Assembly: GCF_002160025.1 (NCBI RefSeq)
Contig: NZ_NFJU01000004.1
Span: 90,140 to 154,139 of the forward strand
DNA from: Anaeromassilibacillus sp. An200
GTDB taxonomy: Bacteria; Bacillota; Clostridia; Oscillospirales; Acutalibacteraceae
Length of the DNA: 64,000 nucleotides
Direction of reading: 5' to 3'
Part shown: piece by piece, positions 25,671 to 32,933 of the stretch
Numbering within the stretch: position 1 is the first letter of the stretch
How the letters are laid out: every line of letters begins with the position of its first letter
Position numbers and translations under genes: made by a program
The notes under the pieces: generated by a model
Told to the model about the DNA's origin: nothing
The model's input: the letters and a program-made list of their open reading frames with translations, nothing else
Database searches by the model: none

Positions 25671-26174
25671 TTAGCTCTCATGGGTGATACAGAAAATCTC
25701 CTTGTTCAAGTCAAAGTAGATTACCATCAGCTCGTCGGTGATCTCCGGGTTGAAGGACAGATCCATAATGAAAACTTGTTGATCCATCTCGTCATCCACC
25801 AGACTGCCGAACCGCTTGAGCTTCAAAAAGTCCACCATCTCGGCAAAGGACAGCTTGGATGGGTCGGTTCCCGGAAAAAGTTCCGCCGCAATATCCGGGC
25901 CTACATCGTCCCGGTGGAACTCCATAAAAAATGTCACAACGCTATGGTAGCGGCTGTCCTTGTCCGCCAGCGCCGCTTTGATGGCGGCTTTGGCCTTCTC
26001 CGCCAATTTCTCCGCCTCATCCAGCATTTTTCCCACCGCATCCATGGCAGCAGGATCGCCGGTCAGTTCTTCCTCTACATCGAAGATAAAGGGTAGTCCC
26101 GATTCCTCGGGAAAGTTGAAGATTTCCTCGCCGGGGGTATATGTAAAATCAATGCGTTTACAGCTCAGTTTCAT
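25671..26174 (-). CDS. DUF2004-family protein
   Basis: The 167-residue acidic protein starts MKLSCKRIDFTYTPGEEI at 26174 after AAGGAGG. A helical centre (MLDEAEKLAEKAKAAIKAAL) is followed by DSRYHSVVTFFMEFHRDDVG, then QQVFIMDLSFNPEITDEL, as in DUF2004. The family is widespread beside immunity genes. Its first codons overlap no other gene, but only 13 bases separate it from DUF2262. Confidence 0.7.
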   Translation of the reverse strand: MKLSCKRIDFTYTPGEEIFNFPEESGLPFIFDVEEELTGDPAAMDAVGKMLDEAEKLAEKAKAAIKAALADKDSRYHSVVTFFMEFHRDDVGPDIAAELFPGTDPSKLSFAEMVDFLKLKRFGSLVDDEMDQQVFIMDLSFNPEITDELMVIYFDLNKEIFCITHES

Positions 26175-26187
26175 AATGTTATCCTCC

Positions 26188-27027
26188 TTACCCCTCAATG
26201 TTGGCAGTTTTGAGGCCCTTTTTCAAGGAGCCGTAGACCGTCACCGCATGGTCGGTGAACATCTCGTCGCAGTCAAACCAGGCGGTGAAGCAGCCGCCGG
26301 AGGTGACGGACAGGCTCGTCAGGCTGATCCGCCGGGCAAGTTCTTCCTCTGTGATGGGGTCTGTTTCCGGGTCACGGGGATTTTCTTCATCTTGGGAGAG
26401 CCAGTTGTTGGCCAGCTCGGTCAGGTTCTTGGCTGCAAGCTCCCGCATGGCTTTGTCCCAGGTGTCACAGTCGGCCAGCAGCTTCTTGGCGGCACTGCGA
26501 GCGCGGGTCCAGGAGAGCTTGCTCTCGGCATTGACTTCCAGAGAAAGGTTCACATCCTTTCCGCACCACTGGATCTCGCCCTCGAAGGTATCATAGTCCT
26601 TGTCCAGTGTCAGTTCCCCCAGCACCTGGTCCTGGATCACCACCGGCTTGTGGTATTCCTCCAGAACGGCCTGGAGTTCCGGGCAGTCCTCATGGACATT
26701 GACTATCTCGGAGATACACCAAGGGCGCACCACCAGATCTTTTGCCCGTTCTTCTTTCATCCGGCGGATCTTCAGGCGGCAAATCTGCTCCTTGTCAAAG
26801 CGTCCCCAGCCCTTTTCGCTGTTGCGTTCCTCCTCGGTGACCGGCCACTCCAGGCGCTCCTCTTTGGTGCTGACCTTGCCGGTGTCACAGAACACCATAC
26901 CCAGTGTCACAACGGTCATTTCCCAAAACTTGCCTTTCCAGTTATATCCGCCCCCAATGCAGCGATTGATCAGCGCGACCACTTCCTGCTCCTCGGGCTC
27001 ATACATCTCATAGAATTCTTCAAACAT
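26188..27027 (-). CDS. DUF2262-family protein, paralogue 1
   Basis: The 279-residue protein has a DUF2262 domain in its C-terminal half (VLGELTLDKDYDTFEGEIQW, LTELANNWLSQDEEN, LARRISLTSLSV, and SLKKGLKTANIEG at the end). The N-terminal half (KGKFWEMTVVTLGMVFCDTG) matches its paralogue at 29243..30085, so the two arose by duplication within the array. The biochemical function is unknown. The ribosome site is AAGGAGG. Confidence 0.85.
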   Translation of the reverse strand: MFEEFYEMYEPEEQEVVALINRCIGGGYNWKGKFWEMTVVTLGMVFCDTGKVSTKEERLEWPVTEEERNSEKGWGRFDKEQICRLKIRRMKEERAKDLVVRPWCISEIVNVHEDCPELQAVLEEYHKPVVIQDQVLGELTLDKDYDTFEGEIQWCGKDVNLSLEVNAESKLSWTRARSAAKKLLADCDTWDKAMRELAAKNLTELANNWLSQDEENPRDPETDPITEEELARRISLTSLSVTSGGCFTAWFDCDEMFTDHAVTVYGSLKKGLKTANIEG

Positions 27028-27041
27028 CTGTGCAGCCTCCT

Positions 27042-27632
27042 TTACAGCAGTTCCAGCACTGCGGCAGCAGGCTGGGCAAACTCTGCCGGGACTTGCTCCA
27101 ATACATCCTGGTAGGCTTTCACCGCCTGCCAGGAGTAGTAATAGAAGCTGTAGAACAGGTCATCGGGGAAGACCTCGTCCTCTTCGTAGCGCATCTCATC
27201 TTCTTCCTCGTCGTATTCCTCCGACCATAGGTATTCTTCCTTCAGCAGATCGGAGAAAAGCGGCAGCGGCTCGGCGTGTTCCATCTCATCCCCATCGTGG
27301 AAGCACTGGAGGATGCAGGAGAAGAAGTCCAGCAGTTCCCCGGCCAGGAAATGGGCTACGGGGTTCTGCCCGCTGTCTGCGAGGGCCTTCTCTAAAATCC
27401 GGCACATGAACACCATGCCAAAGGGGGTAGCGTGCCACAGAGTACTCTGGTGCTCCATGTTGGTGGTGAGCTCGTAGAGGGACTCTTTGACGGACGCCAA
27501 ATCACGCATCTGTTCCAGCACTGTCAGGTGTGCGGGAAAATCCGTCCCCCGGCCATAGGCGGTGGTGAGCCGGTGCCACGGAACATCCGTGACCCTGAGA
27601 TGAGTGATGTAGGTTCTGTTTTCTTGTGTCAT
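27042..27632 (-). CDS. Uncharacterised immunity-array protein
   Basis: The 196-residue protein starts MTQENRTYITHLRVTDVPWH. It is helical, with an extremely acidic stretch near residue 145 (EEYDEEEDEMRYEEDE) that could mimic nucleic acid, as DNA-mimic inhibitors do; this is a speculation from charge alone. No family is named. Confidence 0.55.
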   Translation of the reverse strand: MTQENRTYITHLRVTDVPWHRLTTAYGRGTDFPAHLTVLEQMRDLASVKESLYELTTNMEHQSTLWHATPFGMVFMCRILEKALADSGQNPVAHFLAGELLDFFSCILQCFHDGDEMEHAEPLPLFSDLLKEEYLWSEEYDEEEDEMRYEEDEVFPDDLFYSFYYYSWQAVKAYQDVLEQVPAEFAQPAAAVLELL

Positions 27633-27645
27633 GTTGTCGCCCTCC

Positions 27646-28266
27646 TTATCCCGTGATTTGGCTGCGGGACTCTTTCTCCAGCGCGGTGTACCACCGTTTC
27701 AGCATGGATTCCAGACTGGTTTTCCCGCCGCGGTCTGTAAAAACAAGGAACTTTTGCAGCAGTCTGGGGAACAGAACTTTGCCCGCCTCTGTCAAGTCCT
27801 GGTTGAGATAGACCATCCGAATGATCCGGCTCCGCCGGTCCAGAGGATTCTTTTTCAGCAGTTCCTTTTCAAAGCAGAAGCGCAGAAACACCACATTCTC
27901 ATCGTAAAAGTCCTCCACCACAGCCGCGCCAATGCTGGTGTAGGTGATGTCGTACACCAAACGGCTCCAGTCAAATTTCTCGGCATAGAGCAGTTTCAGC
28001 GCCTTTGCCCAGTGTTCCTCCGGGATCACCAGCATCCTGTGCTGGGCGGTGCTGGAGTAACCGCGGTAGACGGGTTCCGGCTGCCCCAGCAGTTCACTCA
28101 CACTGTCGGCGTAGACGAAGCACAGCTCCTCATCGAACAGGCCGCCGATGAAGTTGCCATTGCAGTACAGCATGAAGTTTTTGGACTTGGCGGGAGAAAA
28201 AGAGAGGTTATATTCCTGCGAGTCCAGGCTTTTATGTACCTTGTTCAGAAAGTCTATTGATGTCAT
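27646..28266 (-). CDS. Protein with TfoX-N-like domain, unknown function
   Basis: The 206-residue protein starts MTSIDFLNKVHKSLDSQEYN at 28266 after TGAGGAG. Residues about 25-100 (FMLYCNGNFIGGLFDEELCF, then LLGQPEP) resemble the TfoX N-terminal fold. The second half is unassigned. It lies in the array and shares its orientation, so an immunity or regulatory role is inferred from position only. Confidence 0.5.
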   Translation of the reverse strand: MTSIDFLNKVHKSLDSQEYNLSFSPAKSKNFMLYCNGNFIGGLFDEELCFVYADSVSELLGQPEPVYRGYSSTAQHRMLVIPEEHWAKALKLLYAEKFDWSRLVYDITYTSIGAAVVEDFYDENVVFLRFCFEKELLKKNPLDRRSRIIRMVYLNQDLTEAGKVLFPRLLQKFLVFTDRGGKTSLESMLKRWYTALEKESRSQITG

Positions 28267-28267
28267 G

Positions 28268-28330
28268 GCTTTACTCCTCAAACTCGCCCTCGATCATCCC
28301 ATTCAGATACCGATCGGGGTCTAAACGGAA
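28268..28330 (-). pseudogene. Short C-terminal scrap of a deleted array gene
   Basis: Between the HAD gene and the TfoX-like gene a frame with no start reads VFRLDPDRYLNGMIEGEFEE then a stop. It has the look of a protein C-terminus whose body was deleted, marking a rearrangement joint in the array. Confidence 0.45.
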
Positions 28331-29070
28331 GACTCATGTTTTAATTTCTCTAACAAATTTATCATTTCATTCCATGCGTGAATATGCAGATGTTCACACT
28401 GCGGTATGCGTTCCTTGCTGCGGTCTTTGTAGTCCTTCTCTGTGTCATTATCGTACCAAATGGGGAAAACACCAACCTGCGACGCGGCTTCAACGTCCGC
28501 CTGCGGATTGTCGCCGCAATACCAGATCTCACCGGGAGCAACACTGGCTTTCCGGACAGCAATATCAAAAAGAATCCGATTGGGTTTTCTCATAAAATAG
28601 TCGCTTGAAGTCATAACAAACTCAAATTGATTGTTTGGCAACAATCTGCTGAGTCTTTCCGTCAAGGCGGCTCCCGACCACAAAAGATTGCTGATAACAG
28701 CGCTTCTTATGCCGTGTTGATTGAGGAAATCGAGCATAGTATCAGCATCCGGCATTATAGCGCCCATAGAAGCGCCGTTCCAAAAAATAATCTCCATTTC
28801 GAGCGGCGTCAGAGAAAACTCCATTCCAAGATATTCGTACAGCACTTTATTGCCAACCTGACCGGAAATCTCATAGCCTAACTTACGAACGCATTCGATC
28901 TGTTTTTCAAAAATCAGTTCTGCTGCTTTTCTGACTTCGTCAAGAGTGCAGTGATTTGGATTCCTAGTAACATATTTCAAAAGCTCCTCATTTCCTCTGA
29001 CAGGATTCCAGTCAGACTCATACAAAAGGGTATGTCCGTAATCAAACAGTATCATTTTAGGATATTTCAT
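28321..29070 (-). CDS. HAD-superfamily hydrolase
   Basis: The 249-residue protein begins MKYPKMILFDYGHTLLYESD. The nucleophile Asp is present, but the second acidic residue of the DxDxT motif is Gly, as in several HAD phosphatase-like groups. Later motifs are SAVISNLLWSG (motif II region) and EIWYCGDNPQADVEAASQVG (motif IV). It is a small-molecule phosphatase or dehalogenase-like enzyme of unknown substrate and is not a typical immunity protein. Its start overlaps the end of the small membrane-protein gene. Confidence 0.85.
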   Translation of the reverse strand: MKYPKMILFDYGHTLLYESDWNPVRGNEELLKYVTRNPNHCTLDEVRKAAELIFEKQIECVRKLGYEISGQVGNKVLYEYLGMEFSLTPLEMEIIFWNGASMGAIMPDADTMLDFLNQHGIRSAVISNLLWSGAALTERLSRLLPNNQFEFVMTSSDYFMRKPNRILFDIAVRKASVAPGEIWYCGDNPQADVEAASQVGVFPIWYDNDTEKDYKDRSKERIPQCEHLHIHAWNEMINLLEKLKHESSV

Positions 29071-29224
29071 TGAGACGCTCCCTTTTTCGAATTCTTTTCC
29101 CTAGGGTTCTCAAACCACGCCAGTTCCAGTTCATGATTGCCCCAATCAGCAGGACAGCGCCGATGATCAGGGTTACCCAGTTCCAATGCTCCTGTAAAAA
29201 GGCCGTGATCTGCTCACCGTTCAT
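29057..29224 (-). CDS. Small single-pass membrane protein
   Basis: This 55-residue gene is too short to be listed by default gene length limits. It starts MNGEQITAFLQEHWNWVTLI at 29224 after a strong GAGGAGG site, has one membrane helix (VTLIIGAVLLIGAIMNW) and a basic tail (GKRIRKRERLNE), so it would be inserted with the tail inside. It overlaps the HAD gene start by 14 bases. Function is unknown. Confidence 0.7.
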   Translation of the reverse strand: MNGEQITAFLQEHWNWVTLIIGAVLLIGAIMNWNWRGLRTLGKRIRKRERLNEIS

Positions 29225-29242
29225 TTAATTTTCCTCCTCGCC

Positions 29243-30085
29243 TCATCCCTGTATATCAGCGTCAACGGGGCCTTTTTTCAGCGTTCCATCTACAGCGATC
29301 ACATGGCCCCAGAACATATCGTCGTCCTCATACCAAGCGGTAAACCGGCCACCTGGAGATACTGTAAACTCGGTGAGCAGGATGCGCCGGGCAAATTCAT
29401 CCTCGGTGATGGGGTCTTTCTCCGAATCTCGGTCGGTCTGGTCATTGTCTGCCAGCCATTCGTTGGCCAGAGGGGTGAGCTTTTGGGCAGCCATCGCCCG
29501 CAAGGATTTATCCCAGGATTCCTGATCTGCCACCAATTTCTTCATCACATTGGTGACACGGATCCAGGACGCTTTCTTTTCAAGCTCCACATCCAACGAG
29601 ATCCGGACTTCTTTTCCCATCCACTTACAGATTCCATCGAATGTGCTCATCTCACGATCCAGTGTGAGGATCCCCAGCACCTCGTCCTCCAGAAGAATCG
29701 GCTTTGTGTACTCCGCCCAGATTTCCTCCAGGGCTGGACAAGGTACACCTTCCTCCAGCACCTCCGTGACATACCACTGAGGTTCGCTGAGAGGCTCACC
29801 TTTCCAGATGCGGGCTTTGATCCGGTAGACCTGGCCCTTAGCAAACCGTTTGGAATAGTTACCGGCTTCCCGTTCCTTGTCCGTCAGAGGCCAGTTCAGG
29901 CAGCATCGGTCGGAGATCACCTGTCCGGTCTGGACATTCGCCATAGCGAGAGCATAGGTATGCGCTGTCCAGAAAGTATCCAGAAAGGTTTTGTCCGCGC
30001 TGGTGCCGCTCTGGATCAGTACCAGTTTTTCTTCATCTTCCAAGGTGTACAGGGCAATAAAATCCTTGACCGTTCTCTTTTTCAT
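29243..30085 (-). CDS. DUF2262-family protein, paralogue 2, first gene of the array
   Basis: The 280-residue protein starts MKKRTVKDFIALYTLEDEEK at 30085 after AAGGAG. The C-terminal DUF2262 half (VLGILTLDREMSTFDGICKW, LTPLANEWLADNDQTD, ARRILLTEFTVSPGG) is clearly homologous to 26188..27027, with a different N-terminus. It is the first gene downstream of leader copy B, separated from the leader terminator by about 140 bases. Confidence 0.85.
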   Translation of the reverse strand: MKKRTVKDFIALYTLEDEEKLVLIQSGTSADKTFLDTFWTAHTYALAMANVQTGQVISDRCCLNWPLTDKEREAGNYSKRFAKGQVYRIKARIWKGEPLSEPQWYVTEVLEEGVPCPALEEIWAEYTKPILLEDEVLGILTLDREMSTFDGICKWMGKEVRISLDVELEKKASWIRVTNVMKKLVADQESWDKSLRAMAAQKLTPLANEWLADNDQTDRDSEKDPITEDEFARRILLTEFTVSPGGRFTAWYEDDDMFWGHVIAVDGTLKKGPVDADIQG

Positions 30086-30226
30086 GGCGTTCTCCTTGTA
30101 CAAACATCCGATTTCTGCTTCAGTTCCTTTACCATAGAGGGGCGAATCCGGAAAAGCAAGAATATGTGTGGATTAGGTAATAGCAGCTATTCAAACTGTC
30201 ATCCTTTGGCAAACTTATAAAAGATA

Positions 30227-30279
30227 GAAAAACGCCCTGCGGCACCCTGTCACTTGGACAGGCTGACGCAGGGCGTGAA
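30227..30279 (-). terminator. Rho-independent terminator of leader copy B
   Basis: CGCCCTGC pairs with GCAGGGCG around a nested CCTGT/ACAGG hairpin and is followed by TTTTTC on the minus strand. This is the same structure as in copy A, with a few base changes in the inner loop. Confidence 0.75.
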
Positions 30280-30448
30280 AAGGCAGCGGAAAAAGAAACC
30301 ACATTCGTTCGCCGATGTGGTTTTCTCCGCAGACAAAATTATTTTCTTATCGTTTGACAATACAGCCTGCGGCTGTTCTGATGCCGATCCCATCCATAAA
30401 CTCCTTCATCAACAAAATGTCGATCTGGTATCGTCCGCTTTGCGTTAC

Positions 30449-30457
30449 ATTATAACA
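30449..30457 (-). promoter_or_regulatory. Extended -10 promoter of leader copy B
   Basis: The minus strand reads TGTTATAAT, a perfect extended -10, at the same position as in copy A. The -35 region is AT-rich without a clear hexamer. Confidence 0.7.
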
Positions 30458-30527
30458 TATTCACTCGTTTATTTGGGAACAATTTTTTATATTTTACTGG
30501 GTCTTTCTATTTTTTGCTATACAGTAT

Positions 30528-30986
30528 TCACATTCTCCACACCACCCGCACCTCTTTTCCTTTTGCATACCGGACCGTCGCCGCCGTTCCTCCTGTACTC
30601 CTTCCGTCGTAGACGGCAATCACTCGCTGAGACTGGTCCACCATGTAGCAATTGCGGCGCATATAGCAGCCTTTAAAATAGGCATCGGCGTGAATTTTCA
30701 CAACATCGCAGCACCGGATGAGCCTTTGAAAGGTTTTATCCGGTGTTTTCATACGTCCAGGGTAAGGAATGGCCGCTTCGAGGGTGATTGGGTAGTTCGC
30801 TTTCAGCTCATTCACAATCTCCGCGAAAAGCAGATCTGCGCCAGCGGCAAATCCGCTGATGAAGTGGGTGTAGCCATCCTCAATAGCCATCAAAATTTCC
30901 CTGCGCAGCAATTCGTCAATTTTGGCCTTCTGTTCCTCTGAAAGATCCCGGTGTCCAGTGACACAGCACGTTTTAATTTTTTCCAT
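30528..30986 (-). CDS. SLOG-family (DUF1273/YpsA-like) protein
   Basis: The 152-residue protein begins MEKIKTCCVTGHRDLSEEQK and has HFISGFAAGADLLFAEIVNE near residue 45 and QRVIAVYDGRSTGGTAATVR near the end. These are the nucleotide/ligand-binding loops of the SLOG Rossmann-like fold. SLOG proteins are linked to nucleotide-derived signals and defence. It stands alone, divergent from the XRE gene at 31105, with a long perfect palindrome between them. The role is unknown. Confidence 0.8.
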   Translation of the reverse strand: MEKIKTCCVTGHRDLSEEQKAKIDELLRREILMAIEDGYTHFISGFAAGADLLFAEIVNELKANYPITLEAAIPYPGRMKTPDKTFQRLIRCCDVVKIHADAYFKGCYMRRNCYMVDQSQRVIAVYDGRSTGGTAATVRYAKGKEVRVVWRM

Positions 30987-31013
30987 GTGTATCCCTCCAT
31001 CTTCATCTCAAAT

Positions 31014-31058
31014 AAGATTAACCCTTTTGAGTTATTTTAACTCAAAAGGGTTAATCTT
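31014..31058. promoter_or_regulatory. Perfect 21-bp palindrome in a divergent promoter region
   Basis: The 21-bp arms, starting AAGATTAACCCTTTTGAG, are perfectly complementary with a 3-base loop. The element lies between divergent genes, where TTGAGT-like and TTAATCT-like hexamers occur on both strands. It could be an operator for the XRE protein at 31105, overlapping both promoters, or a hairpin. Confidence 0.6.
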
Positions 31059-31104
31059 TTCAAGATGACATGGGTATCATCAGAATAGAATCGAGGTGAT
31101 ATCC

Positions 31105-31347
31105 ATGGACATTGGCGAAGCAGTAAAAGAGCGCATTCTAGAGCTCTGTCGGGAAAAGAATTTATCGGTGAACAAACTTAGTAATATGAGCGGCGTGACT
31201 CAATCCACGGTGAACAATATTGTCAGCGGCCGCAACCACAGCGCTACGATCTCTACCATTAAAAAGCTATGTGATGGAATGGGTATCACTATAGAAGAAT
31301 TTTTTAATTCAGAGTTGTTCCGTGGATTGGAGCAAGAAATCAAATAA
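31105..31347 (+). CDS. Small XRE-family regulator
   Basis: The 80-residue protein starts MDIGEAVKERILELCREKNL at 31105 after GAGGTG. The helix-turn-helix is NKLSNMSGVTQSTVNNIVSG, and the ending (GMGITIEEFFNSELF) is typical of short XRE repressors. It is probably autoregulated through the palindrome just upstream. Confidence 0.85.
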   Translation: MDIGEAVKERILELCREKNLSVNKLSNMSGVTQSTVNNIVSGRNHSATISTIKKLCDGMGITIEEFFNSELFRGLEQEIK

Positions 31348-31351
31348 CGCA

Positions 31352-31386
31352 AAAAAGCCGTGAAATCAGCGATTTCACGGCTTTTT
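31352..31386. terminator. Strong terminator after the XRE gene
   Basis: AAAAAGCCGTGAAATC and its complement form a 16-bp stem with a 3-base loop. A T run ends the plus-strand transcript, and the A run makes it bidirectional. Confidence 0.9.
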
Positions 31387-31551
31387 GATATCTCATTGTT
31401 ACAAAACAGATGCTCGATAAAACGCGGGCAGCAAAACAAAAAGAAAAAGCCAAGCCTGGAACGCGAACTGCGTCCAGGCTCAGCCTGGAACATCGCAACA
31501 CTATAGATGCCACGGCCTTCGCCCGTTCGCAAGCGTCCTGCCTATTATTTT

Positions 31552-31911
31552 TTACTCCATAGGAGATAGTTTTCCGCTATGAGCCTCCAGAGCTTCGATG
31601 CGGTGATCCTGTATCAAGATTTCCATCTGGCTGATGGCGATGGCATTGAGCTTTGCCAGCCGCTCGGCCTGATGCCTAAACGCATCGAATTCGACACGGT
31701 TAAAAGACGGGTTGTATAGAGATTCCCAAACACCCAGGAACTCAATCGTATTCCGGTTCCGCAGCCAGTTTTGGATAATGTAGCGAGGATTGTCGCTGTC
31801 CTTCAGCTTGGCGATGTCAGTCAAGCTGATAAAGTCATCTCGCTCGGAATTCCATTGTGCACTAATTTCCGCTCCCTTGACAACCAGCTTGTCCGCTCGT
31901 CCGAACCTCTT
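31552..31911 (-). pseudogene. KilA-N protein with internal deletion and lost start
   Basis: The frame reads LVVKGAEISAQW, then DFISLTDIAKLKDSDNP, YIIQNWLRNRNTIEFLGVWE and later a short C-terminal coil (LNAIAISQMEILIQDHRIEA). The first part is the KilA-N DNA-binding start. The central part of about 100 residues is missing. No start codon remains upstream; the region is read in another frame as the tail of the phosphatase gene. TTG at 31824 could start a 90-residue product. Confidence 0.75.
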
Positions 31912-32362
31912 TGCTAATTATTTTTTGGAGCAATCCCCGGCAGCCTTCCTCCACATCCCGCCAGGTCGTGTCGAAATCGTCGGTGTACCACGGATCGGCC
32001 ACCTCTCCGGGACGGTTGGTAAAGTCCATCAGCAGGTGCATTTTGTCGGCAAAGTCGCCGCCGCAGATCCGGTACATATTCCGCAGGTTGGCATGATCCA
32101 TTCCAATCAGGAGATCGTATTTCTCGTAGTCGCTGTTCAGGAGCTGCCGGGCTCGCTTGCCGGAACAGTCGATGCCATGCTCGGACAGCTTGCGGCGAGC
32201 TGGCGGATACACCGGATTGCCGATCTCCTCGGTGCTGGTGGCTGCTGACTCGATCTGAATGCTCTGCTCCAGACCGGCCTTCTTTACCAGATCCTTCATA
32301 ATAAACTCGGCCATCGGGCTTCTGCAAATGTTGCCGTGGCAGAGGAAAAGTATCTTGATCAT
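31862..32362 (-). CDS. Low-molecular-weight protein-tyrosine phosphatase
   Basis: From ATG 32362 the protein is 166 residues. It starts MIKILFLCHGNICRSPMAEF, with the catalytic P-loop C-H-G-N-I-C-R-S, and contains the general acid region VADPWYTDDFDTTWRDVEEG. It dephosphorylates tyrosine on proteins or, in relatives, reduces arsenate. The last ~18 residues (SKEVRTSGQAGCQ) are KilA-N DNA read in the wrong frame, so the natural C-terminus was replaced. Confidence 0.88.
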   Translation of the reverse strand: MIKILFLCHGNICRSPMAEFIMKDLVKKAGLEQSIQIESAATSTEEIGNPVYPPARRKLSEHGIDCSGKRARQLLNSDYEKYDLLIGMDHANLRNMYRICGGDFADKMHLLMDFTNRPGEVADPWYTDDFDTTWRDVEEGCRGLLQKIISKEVRTSGQAGCQGSGN

Positions 32363-32843
32363 GCGATGAACACTCCAAATTACTGTTTTCCAATTCAGTA
32401 TAGCACGGAACCTCAGATTCGTCGAGTTGGATTTCCAGATGGGCGTCAGAATCGATTTTTCTCTGGAGTTCTGCCTTTGACCAGCCGAAACGACCAGCGG
32501 CACGAAGATACCAGCGTCGCTCCTCCGGCTCCATGTCTGCTTCCAGGATGACTACATTCTGTGTCCAGCTGATCTCCATGGCCAGCGTCAGTAATTCGGG
32601 GGCGTCCTCATACATCCGATAGAACGCCCGCATCCGGCGGAGGTTCCGTGGGGAGAAGCCGGAAGCATCGGGGAAACGGCTGTGCAGGTGTTCGGCTGCG
32701 GCCACTGCCGCGCCTTTCTCCGGCCGGGAACAGACGATGCGGCCCAGTTCGCAGCAGAGTTTCATCTGGGGCAGCTCAGCGTTCAGCGCGGCGTCCAGGG
32801 CTACAAACATGGCGGAATAATCGATATTTTTGCGGATGTTCAT
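31914..32843 (-). pseudogene. DUF1016 (YhcG-like) N-terminal fragment with read-through tail
   Basis: The first ~155 residues match the DUF1016 N-terminal domain: MNIRKNIDYSAMFVALDAAL, then GFSPRNLRRMRAFYRMYED and SWTQNVVILEADMEPEERRW. The rest is simply the phosphatase gene in another frame (same strand), so the real stop has been lost. The PDDEXK nuclease half of full YhcG proteins is absent. It probably makes a damaged product. Confidence 0.7.
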
Positions 32844-32879
32844 GGCTTCTCCTTTCCGGCAGAACCTGCCTTATTTAGA

Positions 32880-32933
32880 AACAGGCCAAAGAGAAGCACA
32901 GGAGGCGCCTCCTGCGTTTCTCTTTGGCCTGTT
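32880..32933 (-). terminator. Long hairpin after the metallophosphoesterase gene
   Basis: AACAGGCCAAAGAGAA pairs with TTCTCTTTGGCCTGTT around an inner perfect palindrome, CAGGAGGCGCCTCCTG. The stem starts immediately at the stop codon of the upstream gene and is followed on the minus strand by TTTCTAAAT. Confidence 0.75.

Larger units (their letters stand above)
30225..30500 (-). repeat. Leader repeat, copy B (~280 bp)
   Basis: This copy is closely similar to 125..400. On the minus strand it has an extended -10 promoter, a ~200-nt transcript, a first hairpin (ACCACAT / ATGTGGT followed by TTTCTTTTT) and the main GC-rich terminator. It lies upstream of the array that starts at 30085. Overlapping short frames (MKEFMDGIGIRTAAGC and MGSASEQPQAV) match those of copy A (MKESVDGIGTRTAAGC and MGSAPEQPQAV). 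The role is unproven: attenuator leader, small RNA or microprotein. Confidence 0.8.

Noticed and set aside
8015..30085. Integron-like cassette array
   Set aside because: No repeated attC-like hairpins separate the genes. Many genes overlap or are translationally coupled, and no integron integrase was seen.
31411..31560. Plus-strand 49-codon frame (MLDKTRAAKQKEKAKPGTRT) after the XRE terminator
   Set aside because: There is no ribosome site, it lies just past a strong terminator, and no family is recognised.
32336..32551. Plus-strand frame MAEEKYLDHAMNTPNYCFPI
   Set aside because: It is the antisense of the phosphatase and DUF1016 junction and has no coding support.
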